Assembly (NCBI RefSeq): GCF_014192055.1
Contig: NZ_JACHXM010000001.1
Location: 124,001 to 188,000, forward strand
DNA: 64,000 nucleotides
Direction: 5' to 3'
From: Halomonas organivorans
GTDB taxonomy: Bacteria > Pseudomonadota > Gammaproteobacteria > Pseudomonadales > Halomonadaceae
Made by a program: the position numbers and the translations under genes. Of the stretch, positions 1 to 11,405 are shown piece after piece (the first letter of the stretch is position 1; each line of letters opens with the position of its first letter). The notes beneath the pieces are model-generated. The model was not told the DNA's origin. It did no database searches and was given only the letters and a program-made list of their open reading frames with translations.

Positions 1-727
1 CGCGAGCCGTGCCGTCCGGCACATAGTCGGCGTCGATGCCCGCGAGCTCGGCTCGCTCTCCCCAGTAGTCCTCGAAGCGGTCGAGGTGGGCGCTCTGGGT
101 GCCGTTGATCTCCTCAAGCACGAAGGGCCCGGTGCCGGCCTCGATCGGATTGACGGTACCGTTGTCGCGGTAGGCCTGCTCGGCGAGGATCGCGAGCTGG
201 GGACTGGATAGTCGGTTCGGCACCAGCGGGTCGGACTCGGCGGTACGCACGATGACGGCGTCGTCGCCGTCGGCCTCGATCACCATATCCACGCCATCGA
301 GGATACGCGGCTTGGGCGCGGCGTTGGTGGCGGCGGTCAGCGAGGCCACCACGCGCTTTGCGGTCAGCGGGGTGCCGTCGTGGAAGATCACATCGTCACG
401 GATCGCGAAGCGCCAGGTGCGCGGGTCGAGCCGCTCCCACTCGGTGGCGAGGAAGGGCTGGGGACTGCCGTCGGCGTCGAGCCGAATCAGCGTCTCGGCG
501 GTGCTCCAGCGAGACAGCTTAAAGGCGTCGTCGGTCAGCGGGTTCAGACCGGAGCGCGGCGGCTGCAGCATGGCGACGCGGATGCGTGGATCGCCTTGCT
601 CGGTGGTGGCCTCGGCGGTTTCGGCCGTCTCGGTCTTGGCGGTATCGCTGTCTTCCTGCTGACAACCGGCCAGCATGGCCAGCGAGAGCATGGCGAACGG
701 AAGGGGCAGGACGTGGCGTAGCGTCAT
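1..727 (-). CDS. ABC importer substrate-binding lipoprotein (peptide/nickel type), C-terminus cut off
   Basis: Reading leftwards from an ATG at 725-727, the frame stays open to the window edge, so about 242 N-terminal residues are visible. A short hydrophobic leader ends in the lipobox LAGC, so the mature protein should be a lipoprotein anchored at the periplasmic face. The visible part has typical SBP_bac_5 features: a start like RIRVAMLQPPRSGLNPL, then FHDGTPLTAKRVVASL, then a GTGPFVLEE stretch. The ATG overlaps the stop of the upstream ATPase gene by ATGA, so the two are translationally coupled. The family binds oligopeptides, nickel chelates or similar ligands; the ligand cannot be told from this fragment. 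The permease genes are not seen and presumably lie further left. Confidence 0.85.
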   Translation of the reverse strand, partial: MTLRHVLPLPFAMLSLAMLAGCQQEDSDTAKTETAETAEATTEQGDPRIRVAMLQPPRSGLNPLTDDAFKLSRWSTAETLIRLDADGSPQPFLATEWERLDPRTWRFAIRDDVIFHDGTPLTAKRVVASLTAATNAAPKPRILDGVDMVIEADGDDAVIVRTAESDPLVPNRLSSPQLAILAEQAYRDNGTVNPIEAGTGPFVLEEINGTQSAHLDRFEDYWGERAELAGIDADYVPDGTAR

Positions 728-1587
728 GGTGGGCTTTCCTTGTCGTAGGTGGCCGGCATGGTGTCGTTATGGTGCGTGGCGAAGTGCGGCAGCCCGGGAG
801 AGGCACGCAGCAGGGCCGCGGTGCGCGCGTGCTCGGGAGACCGGAACAGAGCTGCCGTGGGGCGATCCTCGATGATCTTGCCGTCGTCCAGCACGATGGT
901 TCGCTGGCACAGTCGGCAGACCACCGAGAGGTCATGCGAGATGAGCAGCAGCCCGATGCCGGCATCGTGGTGCAGCGACTTCAGTACCTCGGTGACACGG
1001 GACTGGGTCGGCAGGTCCAGGCCGCTGAGCGGCTCGTCGGCCAGCAGCAGGCGTGGGCGTACGGCGATGGCCCGGGCAATGGCCACGCGCTGCGCCTGAC
1101 CGCCGGAGAGCTCGGTGGGCCGGCGGCGCAGGAAACTGGCGTCCAGGCCGACCTGCTCCAGCGACTCGGCTGCGCGTCGCTCGCGGTGGCAGTCGATGCG
1201 CAGCCGCGCGAGCGGCTCCTGGATCAGCTCGCCCACGCTCATGCGAGGGTCCAGCGATGACGCCGGGTCCTGGGGAATGTACTGCACGGTGCGCCTGTAC
1301 CAGCGCATCGCCCGCACCGTTCCGGGCAAGATCGGGCGGCCCTGACAGACGATCTCGCCGGCATCGGCCCGGGTCAGCCCGAGCATCAGATTCAGTAACG
1401 TGCTCTTGCCGGCGCCGGATACCCCGGCCAGGCCGATGAGCTCGCCACAATGGATGCGGAAGTCCACGTCCTTGAGCGTGTGATACCACTCACGCGCTCG
1501 CCAAAGCCGCCGGGAACCGGGCATATACTTGTTGAGCCCGGCGACCCGCAGTAGGGAGCCGTCGTCGTTGAGTGCCGTGTCCGACAT
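724..1587 (-). CDS. ABC transporter ATP-binding protein, OppF/DppF/NikE type
   Basis: A 287-residue ATPase. It has Walker A GVSGAGKST at about residue 55, Q-loop IPQDPASSLDP, ABC signature LSGGQAQR, Walker B LLLADEPLSGLD and switch-region HDLSVV. The SLDPRM motif after the Q-loop is typical of the second ATPase of oligopeptide/nickel importers. Its start lies 3 bp after the stop of the preceding ATPase gene and its stop overlaps the binding-protein start, so all three form one operon. It energises import at the inner membrane together with its partner ATPase. Confidence 0.9.
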   Translation of the reverse strand: MSDTALNDDGSLLRVAGLNKYMPGSRRLWRAREWYHTLKDVDFRIHCGELIGLAGVSGAGKSTLLNLMLGLTRADAGEIVCQGRPILPGTVRAMRWYRRTVQYIPQDPASSLDPRMSVGELIQEPLARLRIDCHRERRAAESLEQVGLDASFLRRRPTELSGGQAQRVAIARAIAVRPRLLLADEPLSGLDLPTQSRVTEVLKSLHHDAGIGLLLISHDLSVVCRLCQRTIVLDDGKIIEDRPTAALFRSPEHARTAALLRASPGLPHFATHHNDTMPATYDKESPP

Positions 1588-1590
1588 GAT

Positions 1591-2421
1591 CTATCCGGTA
1601 ACCTCGCAGACCGGTGACACGCGATAGGCACCGGGGCCTGCGCCATGGCGAAGTGCCGCGAGCAGCTCGCGGGAGAAGCGATGCCCGGGAGCCTTGATGA
1701 TGTTTGCCAGGGCGCCGCTCTCTACCAGCCGGCCATCGTCGATGATCACCGCCCGCTCGCAGAGCCGGGCTGCGGCGTGCATGTCGTGGGAAATGAACAG
1801 CAGCGACGGTGTCCCAGCGGTTCCGGTGGCATCGCTCAGCAGCGTCAGCACCTCGTCCTGGGACAGCACATCCAGCGCGGTGGTGGGCTCGTCGGCGACG
1901 ATCAGCGCCGGCTTGCAGGCCAACGCCAGGGCCAGGCAGACACGCTGGCGCTGGCCGCCGGACAGCTCCGCCGACGAACGTCGCACGACCCGCTCCGGGG
2001 CCGAGATCCTCATCCGCGCCAGGAGGTCGACGACTGCCCTTTCCGCCTCACGGCGTGACATGCCATGAGCGCGCAAGAACGGCTCGCGAAGCTGGGTGCC
2101 AACACTCACCAGCGGGTTCAGTGCCGCCTGGGTGTCCTGAAAGACCATGCCGGCGCGCGCTGTCGACGGGCGACGGGTCGCACGCATCCTGCCGACATCG
2201 ATGCCATTGATCCGTATGCCTCCCCCCACTGAGGACCCTGGGGGCAGCAGGCCGAGGATCGCCTTGGCCGTGAGGGACTTGCCTGAGCCGGAGGGGCCAA
2301 GCAGGCAGACACGCTCACCGGGCTGCAGCTGGAAGGACAGGCCATCCACCACGTCTTGTCCGCCCAGGCGCACGCTCAATTGATCCACCCTCAGAACAGG
2401 GGCGCTTTCCGGTGAGGTCAC
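1591..2421 (-). CDS. ABC transporter ATP-binding protein, OppD/DppD/NikD type
   Basis: First gene of the visible operon. I take the GTG at 2419-2421 as start (about 276 residues, beginning VTSPESAPVLRVDQLSV), because conserved ABC sequence begins there and an AAGG ribosome-binding sequence precedes it. The open frame extends further upstream, but across an AT-rich region that looks like a promoter. Motifs are Walker A LGPSGSGKS, Q-loop FQDTQAALNPL, signature LSGGQRQR, Walker B LIVADEPTTALD and HDMHAA. It pairs with the following ATPase in a heterodimeric peptide/nickel-type importer. A possible GntR operator lies 40 bp upstream. Having both ATPases before the binding protein is a less usual gene order. 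Confidence 0.88.
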   Translation of the reverse strand: MTSPESAPVLRVDQLSVRLGGQDVVDGLSFQLQPGERVCLLGPSGSGKSLTAKAILGLLPPGSSVGGGIRINGIDVGRMRATRRPSTARAGMVFQDTQAALNPLVSVGTQLREPFLRAHGMSRREAERAVVDLLARMRISAPERVVRRSSAELSGGQRQRVCLALALACKPALIVADEPTTALDVLSQDEVLTLLSDATGTAGTPSLLFISHDMHAAARLCERAVIIDDGRLVESGALANIIKAPGHRFSRELLAALRHGAGPGAYRVSPVCEVTG

Positions 2422-2460
2422 GAGATGTTTCTGCCTTGGGGATGCCGAAAGGCGAAAGGT

Positions 2461-2474
2461 TATATCATAACAAC
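2461..2474. promoter_or_regulatory. possible GntR-type operator upstream of the peptide ABC operon
   Basis: The sequence TATATCATAACAAC matches the operator-like site at 26049-26062 (TTTATCATAACAAA) at 12 of 14 positions. It sits 40 bp upstream of the GTG start of the ABC operon in an otherwise GC-rich region. The match suggests control by the GntR regulator at 24987-25832. This is inferred from sequence similarity only; the dyad is poorer here than at the other three sites. Confidence 0.45.
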
Positions 2475-2618
2475 AGATGCAAAAACAACGCGCTCTAGCC
2501 CTGTCTCGTTCGGCCGGATATAGCCCGGACCTGTTCTCTCGCCCCCAGGCCTCGCGACCGCGTCGGGCGCTCACGAGGCCAAAGGCCACATCGCTGTAAA
2601 CGAACGCCAGGCAATGGC

Positions 2619-4097
2619 TCAGGTGCCGCAGAAGGTCCGCAGCACCTTCTCGTCGTCATGCGGCGGGCGCATGTAGTCGATCTCGCCGTGGGGTTCCTCG
2701 AAGGGCCGGGTGATCGCCGCCAGCAGCGCCTCGAAGGGGGCGAAATCGTCGTCCTCGGCGGCCGCGACGATGGCCTGCTCGACGCGGTGGTTGCGGGGGA
2801 TGACCGCCGGGTTGGTGGCGCGCAGGCGCCGCGCCAGCTCGGCGGCGTCGGCGTTTTCCCGAGTCAGCCGCTCGCGCCAGCGCGACAGCCACGCGTCCAG
2901 CGCCTCGCGGTCGGCGAACAGCTCGGCCAGCCGTGCCTCGCCCTCGGCTCCTTCCAGGGCATCGGCCAGGCGGCGGAAGGCCAGGGTGAAGTCGGCGCGG
3001 CCGGCGTGCATCGCCGCGAGCAGCGCCTCGATCAGCTCGCCGTCGCCCTCCTCGGCGGTCTCGAGCCCCAGCTTGGCGCGCATCACGCCGAGGCGGTTGG
3101 CCTCGAAGCGCTCGGTGAAGGCCTCGATCGCCGCCGTGGCACGTTCGATGGCGCGGTCGGTGTCGTCGTCGATCAGCGCCAACAGCGTCTCGGCGAAGCG
3201 CGCCAGGTTCCACTGGGCGATGGTCGGCTGGTTGACGAAGGCGTAACGGCCGCGCTCATCGATGGAGCTGAACACGGTGCGCGGATCGTAGGCGTCCATG
3301 AAGGCGCAGGGCCCGTAGTCGATGGTCTCGCCGGAGATGGCGGCGTTGTCGGTGTTCATCACTCCGTGGATGAAGCCGATCCCCATCCAGCGGGCCACCA
3401 GCTCGGCCTGAGCCGCCACCACCGCCTCGAGCAGGCCCAGATAGCGCTCGCCGCCCTCACGCTCGGCGAGGTGAGGATAATGGCGCTCAATCGCCTCGTC
3501 GGCCAGCAGCTGCAGGGCCTCGGTATCGCGACGGGCAGCAAAATACTGGAAGGTGCCCACGCGCAGGTGGCTGGCGGCCACCCGGGTCAGCACCGCGCCG
3601 GGTTCGGGGATGTGCCGGAACACCCGTTCGCCGCTGGTCACTGCGGCCAGCGCCCGGGTGGTGGGCACGCCGAGGGCGTGCATGGCCTCGCTGACCAGGT
3701 ACTCGCGCAGCACCGGTCCCAGCGGCGCCCGGCCGTCGCCGCCCCGAGAGAAGGGCGTGCGCCCACTGCCCTTGAGCTGGAGGTCGCGCACCCTGCCCAT
3801 CCGGTCGATCACCTCGCCCAGCAGCAACGCCCGCCCGTCGCCGAGCTGGGGCACGAAGTTGCCGAACTGATGCCCGGCGTAGGCCATGGCCACGGGCTCG
3901 GCGCCCTCGGGCACGGCGTTGCCGGACAGCGCTTCGGCGGCCCGCTCGACGTCGAAGGCCTCGAGATCGAAGCCCAGCTCCTCGGCCAGCGGCCGGTTGA
4001 AGGCCACCAGCCGCGGCCGCTCGACCGGGGTCGGCAAACATTCGGCGCGCAGCCGATCGGGGAAACGGGCATAGCGCAGGGTAAAGGGGGGAAACAT
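2619..4097 (-). CDS. selO: protein adenylyltransferase SelO (YdiU family)
   Basis: A full-length 492-residue SelO/YdiU pseudokinase. Family stretches are [19 protein letters not shown] (about 73-91), [17 protein letters not shown] (about 108-124), [20 protein letters not shown] and [25 protein letters not shown]; the last holds the metal-binding Asn and Asp. SelO transfers AMP from ATP to hydroxyl side chains of target proteins and is linked to redox homeostasis. The C-terminus ends in FCGT, with Cys third from the end where eukaryotic homologues carry selenocysteine. The start at 4097 has a strong GAGGAGG ribosome-binding site. It stands alone, 69 bp downstream of the hybrid kinase gene on the same strand. 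Confidence 0.95.
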   Translation of the reverse strand: MFPPFTLRYARFPDRLRAECLPTPVERPRLVAFNRPLAEELGFDLEAFDVERAAEALSGNAVPEGAEPVAMAYAGHQFGNFVPQLGDGRALLLGEVIDRMGRVRDLQLKGSGRTPFSRGGDGRAPLGPVLREYLVSEAMHALGVPTTRALAAVTSGERVFRHIPEPGAVLTRVAASHLRVGTFQYFAARRDTEALQLLADEAIERHYPHLAEREGGERYLGLLEAVVAAQAELVARWMGIGFIHGVMNTDNAAISGETIDYGPCAFMDAYDPRTVFSSIDERGRYAFVNQPTIAQWNLARFAETLLALIDDDTDRAIERATAAIEAFTERFEANRLGVMRAKLGLETAEEGDGELIEALLAAMHAGRADFTLAFRRLADALEGAEGEARLAELFADREALDAWLSRWRERLTRENADAAELARRLRATNPAVIPRNHRVEQAIVAAAEDDDFAPFEALLAAITRPFEEPHGEIDYMRPPHDDEKVLRTFCGT

Positions 4098-4166
4098 GGC
4101 GCCTCCTCATGGTTGGTGACGCCTACCCTACAGAGACAGACGGGGACGACCAAGATTCCCGACGTT

Positions 4167-7052
<2,886 letters not shown>

Positions 7053-7074
7053 CGCCGCACCCCCTTGCGGCGGC

Positions 7075-8724
7075 TCACGGAAAGATGCCGCGCATCAGCT
7101 TGGCCTCGGTGACCCGGCTGATGCCCTCGATCAGCGCCGCGGTGCGCATGTCGAGGTGCTGCGCCTCGGCCCTGGTAAGGGTGCGCTGGAAGGCATCGAG
7201 CAGGATCGCCTGCAGGCGCTCGTGGATCTCGTCGAGGCTCCACATCAGGTTCTGCATGCCCTGCACCCACTCGAAGTAGGACACCGTGACGCCACCGGCA
7301 TTGCCGAGGATATCCGGCAGCACGAAGATGCCGCGCTCCTGGAGGATGTCATCGGCTTCCAGCGTGGTCGGGCCATTGGCCCCCTCGGCGAGCAGGCGGC
7401 ACTCCAGGCGCGCAGCGTTCTCCACCGTGACCTGGTTCTGCAGCGCGGCCAGCACCAGGATGTCGCAGTCCAGCTCCAGCAGCTCGTCGTGGTCGACGAT
7501 CTCCGGCGCGGGAAAACCTTGCAGGCGGCGATGCTCATCGGCATAGGCGGTCAGCGCCTCTACCGACAGCCCGGCCTCGTCGTGGAGCGCGGTGGACGCG
7601 TCACCGACGCCGATGATCTTCACCCCACGTTCGGCGAGGAAGCGCGCCGCATGGCTGCCCACGTTACCGAAGCCCTGCACCACCGCGGTGGCGCCGCTCA
7701 GCTGGAGCCCCAGGTGGCGGGCAGAGGCCTCGATCAGATAGACCAGTCCACGGCCGGTAGCTTCCTTGCGCCCCAGCGAACCGCCCAGCACTACCGGCTT
7801 GCCGGTCACCACCGCCGGCACCGTATGGCCGACCTGCTGGCTGTAGGTGTCCATCAGCCACGCCATGACACGCTCGTCGGTGCCCAGGTCCGGGGCCGGG
7901 ATGTCCTTGTCGGGGCCGATGATGTCGATGATCTCGGTGGTGTAGCGCCGCGTCAGGCGCTGCAGCTCGCGGTCGCTAAGAGTGGTCGGGTCGACCCGCA
8001 CGCCGCCCTTGGCGCCGCCGAAGGGCAGCTTCATCAGCGCGCACTTCCAGGTCATCCACATCGCCAGGGCCGCCACCTCGCCCAGGTCGACGTCCTCGTG
8101 GTAGCGAATGCCGCCCTTGGTCGGCCCCATGGAGAGCAGGTGCTGGACCCGATAGCCGAACACCGTCTCCACCTGGGCACGGTCGTCGCGGAAAAACGGG
8201 AAGCTGACCATCTGGGTGCGCTGAGGAAACAGCAGGCGCTGGCGCAGGTTGTCGTCCAGCCCCATGTACTGGGCGGCCTTGAGGAACTGCTGCTGGGCCA
8301 GGCGGAACATCGGCGAGTCCCACTCGCCGCCCCGCGCCCGGGCCCGCGACAGGGTGTAGCGGATCGCCCGGCCGAGCGACACGCTCTTGAGGTGCGACTT
8401 CACCAGGTAGTCGTAGGCGCCGGACTCCACGGCCCGCGCCGCCAGCTTGACATCGTCGAGGCTGGTGAGCACCACCACCGGCACCTGGGGCGCCACCAGG
8501 CGCACCCGAAACAGGGTCTCCAGCTCCTCGCTGTCGGGCAGCACCAGATCCAGCAGCACCAGGTCCACGCCCTGCTTGACCAGTCGAGTCAGGCCATCGG
8601 CCAGGTTGCCCACCGCCTCGACCTCGCAGCGCAGTTGGGGGTCATCGCCGAGCAGCTTCATGATCAGCTCGCGATGCATGGGGTTGTCCTCGACCAGCAG
8701 CAGCTGCACCGGGGAATCCTGCAT
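7075..8724 (-). CDS. receiver domain fused to NAD-type glutamate dehydrogenase
   Basis: A 549-residue fusion. I use the ATG at 8722-8724, which follows GGGAGGA at good spacing. Residues 1-120 are a CheY-like receiver with all canonical residues: E12/D13, phospho-acceptor D59 in [11 protein letters not shown]87 and K109. After a short linker, about 135-549 form a full small hexameric glutamate dehydrogenase. It has [10 protein letters not shown], the catalytic-lysine motif PFGGAKGGV, the PAPDLGT stretch, [11 protein letters not shown] and the Rossmann motif [10 protein letters not shown]. An Asp at the end of the next strand (IIGVGDAS) favours NAD over NADP. The enzyme interconverts glutamate and 2-oxoglutarate plus ammonia. 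No intervening stop or frameshift is present, so this is one polypeptide. The phosphorelay kinase gene follows 22 bp downstream; I infer phosphorylation-dependent control of catalysis or oligomer state. Confidence 0.93.
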   Translation of the reverse strand: MQDSPVQLLLVEDNPMHRELIMKLLGDDPQLRCEVEAVGNLADGLTRLVKQGVDLVLLDLVLPDSEELETLFRVRLVAPQVPVVVLTSLDDVKLAARAVESGAYDYLVKSHLKSVSLGRAIRYTLSRARARGGEWDSPMFRLAQQQFLKAAQYMGLDDNLRQRLLFPQRTQMVSFPFFRDDRAQVETVFGYRVQHLLSMGPTKGGIRYHEDVDLGEVAALAMWMTWKCALMKLPFGGAKGGVRVDPTTLSDRELQRLTRRYTTEIIDIIGPDKDIPAPDLGTDERVMAWLMDTYSQQVGHTVPAVVTGKPVVLGGSLGRKEATGRGLVYLIEASARHLGLQLSGATAVVQGFGNVGSHAARFLAERGVKIIGVGDASTALHDEAGLSVEALTAYADEHRRLQGFPAPEIVDHDELLELDCDILVLAALQNQVTVENAARLECRLLAEGANGPTTLEADDILQERGIFVLPDILGNAGGVTVSYFEWVQGMQNLMWSLDEIHERLQAILLDAFQRTLTRAEAQHLDMRTAALIEGISRVTEAKLMRGIFP

Positions 8725-8790
8725 GATCGAGTCCTCCCGTAGGGACACGCGCTACGCCGCCCGATGTGGCGCCGGTGGCACGGGTTTCTA

Positions 8791-9837
8791 TCAGCGTAGG
8801 CTACCCTCGCTCACAGCGGACACCGCATAGAACAGGCAGTCACTGCGGGCGATCTCGCTGTTGGTGGTGGCCATGAACAGGCGCAGCGGCCGCCGGGCGT
8901 GCAGTCGGCCGTCACGCGCCTCGAGCAGCTCGTCCACGCGTTCTCGACCCAGGCCATCGCGCGCCGTCAGGCAGGCCACCCCCCGCTCGCCCAGCCAGCC
9001 GAGTCGTGCGTCTGGCTGGGTCACGCCGCGGTTGTGCTCGTCGATGCGCGCCCACAGGGTCAGGTCGACGCCGGGGCGCGGCTCCCGGGCATAGACGACG
9101 CTCGCGCCCGGCCGCAGCTCGACGCGCAGCGGATGGACCAGCACCTCGAGATACGGGATCGATGACAGCGCCGCCGGATCGAGACAGTCGGAAAGCAGAC
9201 GAAACAGCCCCTCGGCGACCTCCCGGGCCTCGGGCTGCAGGGCGCCGCCGCACTCCAGGGTGAATACCGGACAGTCAGCGAGTGCCGGCATCTCGTGGGG
9301 CAGCTCCATCAGGCTGCCGAGCCGCAGGTCGGTGACGACAAGCCGCTCGCAGAAGCGTCCGGCCAGCGCCTCGATGACGGGGTGGCGGCGGGTGGCGACG
9401 GCGAAGGCCGGGCCGTTGCCCGAGGTGTTGTGCAGATCGACCACGAGCTCCGGCACCAGCGCCGCCAGGTCATGGGCGATCGCCCGGGCCAGCGCCCCGG
9501 ATGGCCCTTCGAAGGGCGCCCGGAAACAGCGGTTGAGGTCTCGCCCGTCCACGGTATGGCGATGGGTGAACAGGGGATGACTCAGGGCCCCGTGCACGTT
9601 GGCCAGCAGCACCGCCAGGCGCGTGCGGGGCCGCGGGCCGCTCATCAGCCAGCGATGCAGCGCCAGCGTCCCGGACGGCTCGTTGCCATGCAGCAGGGTC
9701 GTGACGACCCGACAGCGCCGGGTGTCCTCACCCTCGAGGATCAGCCATACCGGGCCACCCAGCGACTGTAGCCAAGCCGCAATATCCGCATGCTCGACCC
9801 TGGGATCGCGGATCACGGGGAGTTCGAGCGCGTTCAT
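8791..9837 (-). CDS. aspartoacylase/succinylglutamate desuccinylase family zinc hydrolase
   Basis: A 348-residue AstE/AspA-type carboxypeptidase-fold protein. Motifs are the zinc ligands in LLHGNEPSG (about 48-56), GRDLNRCF, VDLHNTSGNG (third zinc ligand His) and TLECGG with the likely catalytic Glu. The family cleaves N-acyl amino acids; substrate is not predictable here, and the protein is not in an arginine succinyltransferase (ast) context. Its ATG directly follows the stop of the glutamate-cysteine-ligase-like gene, so the two are cotranscribed. A shared role in glutamyl-compound metabolism is inferred only from this pairing. Confidence 0.85.
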   Translation of the reverse strand: MNALELPVIRDPRVEHADIAAWLQSLGGPVWLILEGEDTRRCRVVTTLLHGNEPSGTLALHRWLMSGPRPRTRLAVLLANVHGALSHPLFTHRHTVDGRDLNRCFRAPFEGPSGALARAIAHDLAALVPELVVDLHNTSGNGPAFAVATRRHPVIEALAGRFCERLVVTDLRLGSLMELPHEMPALADCPVFTLECGGALQPEAREVAEGLFRLLSDCLDPAALSSIPYLEVLVHPLRVELRPGASVVYAREPRPGVDLTLWARIDEHNRGVTQPDARLGWLGERGVACLTARDGLGRERVDELLEARDGRLHARRPLRLFMATTNSEIARSDCLFYAVSAVSEGSLR

Positions 9838-11325
9838 TCAGTCCTCCAGGGGCCAGCGCGCCACCGGCAGGTTGGTCGCCATGGCGGCCTGATAGGCCTC
9901 CAGCAGGCGTTGGCAGGCCCGATGCCGGGAGCGTCCCTGACCTTCGAAGTGCGACAGCGCACGACGCTGCCAGACGGCGCCGCTGGTCCGCGCCGCCAGA
10001 CGCTCGCCGATCACCGCCAGATAGGGTGAGGTGTCGGCATCGCCCACTCCCAGCGAGCGCAGGCCTCGCTGAACGTCCGGCAGCAGCCGCTCGAGGAGGT
10101 CGACCACCGGCGTCTCCTCCAGCCGATGGTGCTTGCGATGCGGCCACAGCAGCCGGGCGTCGAGCCCCGACTGGGCGGCGCGATAGAAATTGTATTCGGC
10201 ATAGCGGAACGGCATGGCGCTCAGCCAGCGTGCGATGTCGTCGCGCAGGGCCGCCACCAGGCCCAGCATCAGGACCACGTTGGCCACCATGTCCACGGCG
10301 GTCGGCCCCGACGGCAGGGCGCGCATCTCCAGGCGCAGATGACCATCGCCGACGGGATCGTAGACGGCCCGATTCCAGGGCCAGACGGTTCCCATGTGCA
10401 AGCGCAGCTCCGCCAGGCCCGGCGCCGTGGAGCCGGATGGCGAATCCTCGGGCCAGGCATCGGCGATGATCGGCAGGATGGGCGGATAGAGGGCGACCGC
10501 CTCGGCGAACAGCTCCCATGGGCTCTGACGGACCCAGCCCTGGCCGAAGTTCACCCGTGCCGGCTCGCGCCAGCGGGCGTCGCGCATCCGGCAGTCCACG
10601 GACTGCTTGAACAGCGCGATGCGGGTCTCGTCCCACAGCAGCCGCTGCAGGAACAGCGGCGAGTTGGCGGCCAGCGCCAGCACCAGGGGCGTGACCAGCT
10701 GGGCAGCGTTATAGGTGTCGGCAAAGCGTTCGGGGTCAACCCGCAGGTGCACTTGCAAGGAGGTGTTGGCGCCCTCCAGCACCACATGATCGCTCGAGAC
10801 CCGCACGCTGTCCTCGCCGCGGATCTCCACATCGAAGGGCTCGCCGCGCATCCGCTGGAGCTCGCGTTCCAGGGCGCGATAGCGCGGCAAGTCGCTCATC
10901 GCATGACTGCCCAGATCGGCGCGCCTCAAGGTGGGCAGAATACCGATCGGCACGATATGGGCCCGGTACGCCGAGGCAGCCTCTTCGAGCCGCCGCAGGG
11001 CCAGGCGCAACTGGTCCTCCAGGGCATGCATCGGGCACCCCGACAGCGACAACGGCGCCAGGTTGTACTCGATGTTGAAGCGGTTGAGCTCCAGCTGCAG
11101 CTGGGGATCCCCGAGGCCCTCGAGCAACGCCTGGTTGAGGAGCGCCACCCGCCCCCGGCCGTCGACGATATAGGCCTCCAGCTCGGCGCCGATGCTGGGC
11201 GCGCCGACACCGAAGCCCGGCTGGCCAAGCAGCTCGTGCAGGATGTCGAGGCTCTGGCGCAGGCGCTTGCCGAAATGCTGGTAGTCCGACGCCGAGAAGG
11301 CCTCGCGATCGATGACCGCACCCAT
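9838..11325 (-). CDS. glutamate-cysteine ligase family 2 (GCS2-like) carboxylate-amine ligase
   Basis: A 495-residue protein of the GCS2/YbdK-type carboxylate-amine ligase family. Supporting stretches are SIGAELEAYIVD near residue 45, ELNRFNIEYNL near 88, the ANTSLQVHLRV strand near 187 and the active-site-like DCRMRDARW. Members join glutamate or a related acid to an amine using ATP, but many do not make gamma-glutamylcysteine, so the product is left open. The ATG at 11325 is preceded by GGAGGGG. The following acylase gene starts immediately after its stop codon, so they form a two-gene unit. Confidence 0.83.
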   Translation of the reverse strand: MGAVIDREAFSASDYQHFGKRLRQSLDILHELLGQPGFGVGAPSIGAELEAYIVDGRGRVALLNQALLEGLGDPQLQLELNRFNIEYNLAPLSLSGCPMHALEDQLRLALRRLEEAASAYRAHIVPIGILPTLRRADLGSHAMSDLPRYRALERELQRMRGEPFDVEIRGEDSVRVSSDHVVLEGANTSLQVHLRVDPERFADTYNAAQLVTPLVLALAANSPLFLQRLLWDETRIALFKQSVDCRMRDARWREPARVNFGQGWVRQSPWELFAEAVALYPPILPIIADAWPEDSPSGSTAPGLAELRLHMGTVWPWNRAVYDPVGDGHLRLEMRALPSGPTAVDMVANVVLMLGLVAALRDDIARWLSAMPFRYAEYNFYRAAQSGLDARLLWPHRKHHRLEETPVVDLLERLLPDVQRGLRSLGVGDADTSPYLAVIGERLAARTSGAVWQRRALSHFEGQGRSRHRACQRLLEAYQAAMATNLPVARWPLED

Positions 11326-11405
11326 CGCCGCCCCTCCGGGAAAGTGGCCGCCGATAGTGTCAGTCTAGGACCCCGTCGGACTTGATGCCGATCTACTGCG
11401 AAGGC

